11,097 nt of DNA, from NCBI GenBank assembly GCA_000316135.1, contig JH993993.1, forward strand, positions 1 to 11,097, in the 5' to 3' direction. Positions 7,944 to 11,097 of the stretch are shown here, one piece after another; the stretch's first letter is position 1, and the number at the start of each line of letters is the position of its first letter. A program made the position numbers and the translations under genes. The notes below the pieces were generated by a model that saw only the letters and a program-made list of their open reading frames with translations, was not told the DNA's origin and did no database searches. The DNA is from Trachipleistophora hominis (taxonomy: Eukaryota > Microsporidia > Pleistophoridae).

Positions 7944-8222
7944 ATGGTACGCTCACATTTTGAAATCGTGTTTTATCGGTTAAAAACGTGTTTATTTTTG
8001 TCTTCTTTTGTACATGTAAATTATTTTGATTTAGACAGTTTTTATCTAAAAACACGTTTATTTATTCCACTTATCGTTTTATATACCTTTCAGTTCAGCA
8101 TTTGCACCGTTTTGCTATTAAGTGTTTGTTTAATGGTTAAAGAGACGCTAGCGAAAAGCACAATGAAAATTACAAGGAATAAAACTGTAATCAAACGAAA
8201 TATGAAAGTATCTGTCCCGTGA
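7944..8222 (+). CDS. doubtful 92-aa single-pass membrane ORF
   Basis: An ATG-to-TGA frame lies 72 bases past the surface-protein stop. It has one strong hydrophobic helix (residues 39-64) followed by a basic tail (Lys66, Lys71, Lys75, Arg78, Lys80, Lys84, Arg85, Lys88), a plausible membrane-protein shape. Against it: there is no TATA-like element at the 27-31-base spacing (a TATTATA lies only 12 bases ahead), the composition is Phe/Leu/Ile-rich as random T-rich DNA gives, a 154-codon frame is open on the opposite strand over 8090-8554, and it contains a repeat. No family is recognised. Length is only moderately beyond chance. Confidence 0.25.
   Translation: MVRSHFEIVFYRLKTCLFLSSFVHVNYFDLDSFYLKTRLFIPLIVLYTFQFSICTVLLLSVCLMVKETLAKSTMKITRNKTVIKRNMKVSVP
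7981..8063. repeat. pair of 17-base elements, direct and inverted at the core
   Basis: TAAAAACGTGTTTATTT at 7981-7997 and TAAAAACACGTTTATTT at 8047-8063 agree at 15 of 17 bases as direct copies. Their cores AAACGTGTTT (7984-7993) and AAACACGTTT (8050-8059) are also perfect reverse complements, so a 10-bp stem could form. The offset is 66 bases, a multiple of three, and both fall in the same frame of the doubtful ORF at 7944 (Leu-Lys-Thr-Cys-Leu-Phe and Leu-Lys-Thr-Arg-Leu-Phe). A role as a protein-binding site or an RNA 3'-end element is only a guess. Confidence 0.5.
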
Positions 8223-8320
8223 AGTGTGTAAAAGCAAATAAAAGTACTTTGAGAAGAATGAAAATGAATTTGAAAACCATTCGACAAAACATGTAAAAGG
8301 AACTGTACACCATCGAAAAC

Positions 8321-8327
8321 TATAAAG
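8321..8327 (+). promoter_or_regulatory. TATA-like core promoter of the 598-aa gene
   Basis: TATAAAG begins 31 bases before the ATG at 8352, matching the geometry of the other two main genes. A two-codon ORF (ATG TAA at 8345-8350) lies between box and start. The leader could be as short as a few bases. Confidence 0.5.
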
Positions 8328-8351
8328 CAATGTTTAATAGTAATATGTAAT

Positions 8352-10148
8352 ATGAGATACAGAATAAGGAAAAGCGCAGCAAAGGTGATTTCTTCAAAAA
8401 AGACGAAATCGTTCGTTACGTGGACCCCTATGGAAAATGAGAGGCACTTTCTTGTAGAGGTTGAAAACAAAACATCAAAATTAATTGATATACTACCAAA
8501 AGTAGACGATAAAATATCGTTTATAAATTTGTATTTATACAGAAATTCACACATGAAGTATGATTTAGAGGAGAATAAGAACGTGTTAACACCTTATTAT
8601 GACATGCTAAACGTACATTCACAGGTTATATTGTACAAATTTATTGAACGGTATCCGAATGGTCAGTGTAGCGATGGATATAGAAGCAGAGATAAAGTTA
8701 TAGAAGGAGAAAGAGATGAGCAAGCACAAACGGTGAAGAAGAACGAAGAAAACCATAAATATCGGATTGAAAATGAAACAAGATATGAGAAAAATGTGTT
8801 TGAACACGAAAAGGGCATAGTGGAGGACGTACAAGAATGCGGTGCTTCTGACACCAGGATTTTAGAAAAATTAGGAGAAAATAGCAAAAATGATCACAAT
8901 ATAAATACGAACCGTGCTGAGGTAATAACATGTTGTACAAGTAGTTGGGATAAAAATAATGATGGTATGGAAAAAGAAGCGCATAATAACACATTTGACG
9001 GTGTTGTTAGCACTAAAAATTGCAAACTGGAAAACGAAACAAACGAATATGTTGACACACTATCGTATTTAAGGGATGGTTCAGAATCAAATGACGAGGA
9101 AATGAATAAAACCGAGTTTCCAGGCCTTAATATACGTGAAATGAAGAAAAAATTGAAAAATTGTGTTGTAAACAGTGTATCTTCACCTGAATGTGCGGAT
9201 GTTAATAAAAGCACTGTGAATGATGATTGTGCAGGTGTTTCATCGGGATATGCCAATTTTGAAGAGGGACTTATCAAGGAATACGTTTTGAAGTCACAAA
9301 ATTTTCACCAGAAATACATACTACAGATAAAAAATAAGACTCTCATCTTCAAAATATTGTTTGACCATTTCATTGTTTATTACAGAACAAATAACGAGTA
9401 TGCGAAGTATTTACTTGATAAAATGATAATTCTGATTAGCGAATACGAAATCGGCATGGAAGAGAGTAATTTAAGAGCACTAAGCGTTGTTATGAAAGAT
9501 AATAATGAATTGACTTTTGTTTTGGGTGCATTTATGAGTGGTAGGGAAGATTTGTTTAATGGACTAATTATGGAAAAGAAATATAAAAATTTGTTCATGA
9601 AGATGAAAAATAGACGTGATACAACGAAACGTGCTAGTACGCTTAATACTATCACTGTTGCTGATACTGTTGATCCTGTCAGCGAGGTAGCTCTTCCCAG
9701 TAAAACACACAACTTTGAAATATTAAACATTCCAACAACACTTCAACAGACACTCCAGGAAGTGCAGAAAGGTGCTCTCCCAATCAACTTCCTACTATTT
9801 CATCTTAACAGTGCCAATACTCGTACCATAAGAAACTACATGGAACAACTTTTTAGCGTATTATTGAATAATATATTCCATCCTACCGTGCTCAAATTGC
9901 TGATGATGCGCACACGCGAATACAAAACGGTAATTGCGCATTTTTTCTCTTTTCAAAGTTATGGTACCCAACGTGTTATCATTTTGGAGTGTTTGATGAT
10001 GTTAGTGGATGACGGATGGGAGTTGAGTGCTGAAATGATAAGAATGTTTTTTATGACTATGGACAGCACAACCTTAAAATTTAATGAAATACTGGAAGAA
10101 CGAATAGTAGCTTTTTATGAGAAGATGAAGATTATGAAAATGATATAG
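8352..10148 (+). CDS. protein of unknown family, helical C-terminal half, frameshifted at its 3' end
   Basis: I do not recognise this gene. The 598-aa reading has three zones. Residues 1-105 look folded, starting with a basic segment and then mixed strand/helix. Residues 106-305 are polar and low in complexity, rich in Asn, Glu, Lys and Asp, with scattered cysteines, probably disordered. Residues 306-595 are helix-rich with regular Leu/Ile/Met spacing, suggestive of an alpha-solenoid or other helical repeat fold. No signal peptide or membrane span is seen, so it is probably cytosolic or nuclear. The reading ends at a TAG (10146-10148), but a second frame, open from 10121 to 10330 and similar in composition, takes over in the -1 phase. 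The natural protein is therefore probably about 659 residues long. The ATG at 8352 is supported by the TATA-like element at 8321. Scaffold or RNA-binding roles would be guesses. Confidence 0.85.
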   Translation: MRYRIRKSAAKVISSKKTKSFVTWTPMENERHFLVEVENKTSKLIDILPKVDDKISFINLYLYRNSHMKYDLEENKNVLTPYYDMLNVHSQVILYKFIERYPNGQCSDGYRSRDKVIEGERDEQAQTVKKNEENHKYRIENETRYEKNVFEHEKGIVEDVQECGASDTRILEKLGENSKNDHNINTNRAEVITCCTSSWDKNNDGMEKEAHNNTFDGVVSTKNCKLENETNEYVDTLSYLRDGSESNDEEMNKTEFPGLNIREMKKKLKNCVVNSVSSPECADVNKSTVNDDCAGVSSGYANFEEGLIKEYVLKSQNFHQKYILQIKNKTLIFKILFDHFIVYYRTNNEYAKYLLDKMIILISEYEIGMEESNLRALSVVMKDNNELTFVLGAFMSGREDLFNGLIMEKKYKNLFMKMKNRRDTTKRASTLNTITVADTVDPVSEVALPSKTHNFEILNIPTTLQQTLQEVQKGALPINFLLFHLNSANTRTIRNYMEQLFSVLLNNIFHPTVLKLLMMRTREYKTVIAHFFSFQSYGTQRVIILECLMMLVDDGWELSAEMIRMFFMTMDSTTLKFNEILEERIVAFYEKMKIMKMI

Positions 10149-10330
10149 ATGAATATGCCATTGCTAAAATCTATATGGTTTATAAATATCACTGTAAGTA
10201 CACGTTCAGTTCGATGTACGCGAAAAGGCTGAAGAAAAATAAAGAAGATTTCTTAAAGTATCTCTATTCATTCCACCGTACCGCACATATACGCTTTAAT
10301 AAAGAAGATGTCATAAATTTAATGGATTAG
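10121..10330 (+). CDS. C-terminal continuation of the 598-aa gene in the -1 frame
   Basis: This frame follows a TGA at 10118-10120 and stays open for 69 codons to TAG at 10328-10330. It has no usable start of its own near its beginning; the first ATG is at 10175 or later. The residues are acidic at first (Glu-Asp-Glu-Asp-Tyr-Glu), then Lys/Tyr/Leu-rich and helix-like, resembling the end of the preceding reading. The two frames overlap only at 10121-10148, where the shift must occur. A four-A run at 10137-10140 is the simplest site: one base lost there would explain everything. Cause could be a sequencing error, a real mutation, or programmed frameshifting, though no canonical X-XXY-YYZ slippery heptamer is present. 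Confidence 0.7.
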   Translation, partial: EDEDYENDIDEYAIAKIYMVYKYHCKYTFSSMYAKRLKKNKEDFLKYLYSFHRTAHIRFNKEDVINLMD

Positions 10331-10362
10331 ATGGCTGTATATACTGAAATATTTACTAAATG

Positions 10363-10368
10363 AATAAA
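10363..10368 (+). terminator. candidate polyadenylation signal
   Basis: A perfect AATAAA stands 33 bases beyond the TAG at 10328-10330. It fits the end of the longer, frameshifted gene better than the TAG at 10146-10148. In such AT-rich DNA the hexamer is common, so the evidence is weak. Confidence 0.3.
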
Positions 10369-10529
10369 TACTGCTAACGAAACTTCTAATATTAGTGTTA
10401 ATTTAACATTATCATGCTAATACCAAGTAGAATATATGTCATAGTACTGAAACACAAATATTATACGTAAACATCGTAGCATAAAATGTCATTTGTCTTG
10501 GATTGATATATTTAATTACGATTCATTGA

Positions 10530-10860
10530 TCTGCTGCGGTTGCAGCATATCTCTCTGTTGTTGTGAGGATGTGCGCGAAAGTGTTGCGCGAGGCGGCGCA
10601 CTGATTTTCTCCATGAACCAAGGGCCGATGGCCATGGTCGATCCCAATGAACCAGAAAAGTGCGTTAAGTTATGTCGGACGAGGCGTGTATGAAGGATAT
10701 AATTAGACATACTTTCTGGGAAAAAAGATTGTAACTGTGAATTAAACCGCCGAGATACGACTTTTATCTACGGTCCAACCCTGCATGGGAGTTGGTTAGG
10801 CGAACATTCACAATCTGTTGAGCATCCGAATATTTATAGAGCGTTTATCATGGCAAACAA
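10530..10860. other. GC-rich islet, gene relic or structured RNA, unidentified
   Basis: By direct count 10561-10680 holds 65 G+C in 120 bases and 10741-10800 holds 28 in 60, against 20-30% around it. Plus strand: one frame is open from 10451 to 10690, stopped by TGA 10691-10693 and TAA 10700-10702, then open again in the same frame from 10703 to 10936. Minus strand: an ATG at 10710 opens 64 codons to TAA at 10516-10518, and its frame continues upstream past a TAG at 10768-10770. The minus reading is polar, Gln/Ser/Pro-rich at its end. GTGCGC (10571-10576) and GCGCAC (10596-10601) could pair around a 19-base loop. I see no known transposase, ribosomal, RNase P, SRP or snRNA signature. It is most likely a decayed coding segment or an unrecognised RNA. 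Confidence 0.45.
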
Positions 10861-10995
10861 AATAAGAACTATAAGTAAAAAATTAGCACATCTGATAATA
10901 AATTTTATTCCAAGAATGGAAATAATGCCGGTTACGTGAAAATTGTTGAATTGCAGTGAAATTTATTCATTTGATAAATATGGCCATTGCTTTTA

Positions 10996-11061
10996 TTACA
11001 TCGTTTCAAGCATAGCATTTATTTTTTGTAGAACAACGTAACGAACACTGCCTATAAGCTC
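10996..11061 (-). pseudogene. possible tail of a minus-strand gene entering from the right edge, with an in-frame stop
   Basis: Reading leftward from the right edge, one frame is open for 11 codons to TAA at 11062-11064, then for 21 more to TAA at 10996-10998. The second stretch ends Asn-Ala-Met-Leu-Glu-Thr-Met and is protein-like. Its double stop overlaps an AATAAA. Either a gene ends at 11062 and the rest is chance, or its end has been cut by a nonsense change. It is too short for confidence. Confidence 0.15.
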
Positions 11062-11097
11062 TTATTCCTTCACATTAACATCAAATAGAATATTATG

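Larger units (their letters stand above)
10331..11097. other. 3' intergenic region with an embedded GC-rich islet
   Basis: This is AT-rich spacer except for the islet at about 10530-10860, described separately. No tRNA could be folded from it. I found a B-box-like GGTCGATCCC near 10636-10645, but the loop is one base short and no acceptor stem pairs. The right edge ends in ATG (11095-11097), without a TATA-like element at the expected distance. Confidence 0.5.

Noticed and set aside
8090..8554. 154-codon frame on the minus strand, hydrophobic
   Set aside because: It overlaps the start and promoter of the 598-aa plus-strand gene. Its Phe/Ile/Leu-rich reading is what the complement of purine-rich coding DNA gives, and no promoter is seen at its start.
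10134..10142. canonical programmed -1 slippery heptamer at the frameshift
   Set aside because: The bases around the four-A run do not fit X-XXY-YYZ in the main frame, so a one-base indel is the simpler explanation.
8352..10148. assignment of the 598-aa protein to a PP4 regulatory subunit (SMEK/Psy2-like) or a MIF4G/MA3-type protein
   Set aside because: The general layout (N-terminal folded domain, helical repeats) is suggestive, but I could not align any conserved motif convincingly.
10571..10660. tRNA or other known RNA in the GC-rich islet
   Set aside because: The A-box- and B-box-like strings do not give a cloverleaf. The T loop is short and the acceptor strands do not pair, and no RNase P, SRP or snRNA core motif could be recognised.
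10493..10693. 66-codon plus-strand ORF taken from 10493
   Set aside because: It begins at TTG, not a credible start in a nuclear eukaryotic gene. It is kept only as part of the unidentified GC-rich islet.

Overview
The window looks like a eukaryotic, intron-poor, AT-rich genome, most probably microsporidian. This is an inference from gene architecture, not a database match. Three large, uninterrupted ORFs use standard nuclear code. Each has a TATA-like element only 27-31 bases upstream of its ATG, which implies extremely short 5' leaders. One encodes a secreted, Cys/Pro-rich, C-terminally anchored protein of the spore-wall/surface kind. There is no bacterial-type gene packing, no Shine-Dalgarno pattern, and no rRNA, tRNA or CRISPR that I could find. 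The long AT-rich spacers are more like the larger microsporidian genomes than the compact Encephalitozoon type.

Layout. 1-477: AT-rich, perhaps the last 18 codons of a gene entering from the left. 478-2562 (minus): a complete P1B-1 (Cu+/Ag+) transporting ATPase with every signature motif recognisable. 2563-6362: a 3.8-kb spacer between the two divergent 5' ends, holding no ORF that I can defend; a few stop-free stretches are recorded at low confidence. 6363-7871 (plus): a 502-aa surface-type protein with signal peptide, many cysteines, a tandem Pro-Gln-Pro-Cys-Tyr repeat, a charged stalk and a C-terminal membrane helix. 7944-8222 (plus): a doubtful 92-aa membrane ORF. 8352-10148 (plus): a 598-aa protein of unknown family with a polar low-complexity centre and a helical C-terminal half. 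Its reading almost certainly continues in the -1 frame to 10330, so the gene is interrupted by a frameshift close to its 3' end. 10340-11097: AT-rich spacer containing a sharp GC-rich islet (about 10530-10860, up to 54% GC) with broken open frames on both strands and no identity I can assign.

How the genes work together. Nothing in the window links the three main genes into a pathway. The ATPase would move monovalent copper or silver across a membrane, the 502-aa protein would sit on the cell or spore surface, and the 598-aa protein is intracellular by appearance. The strongest points for follow-up are the frameshift at 10121-10148, the repeat-bearing surface protein, the retained copper ATPase with two altered nucleotide-domain residues, and the GC-rich islet.
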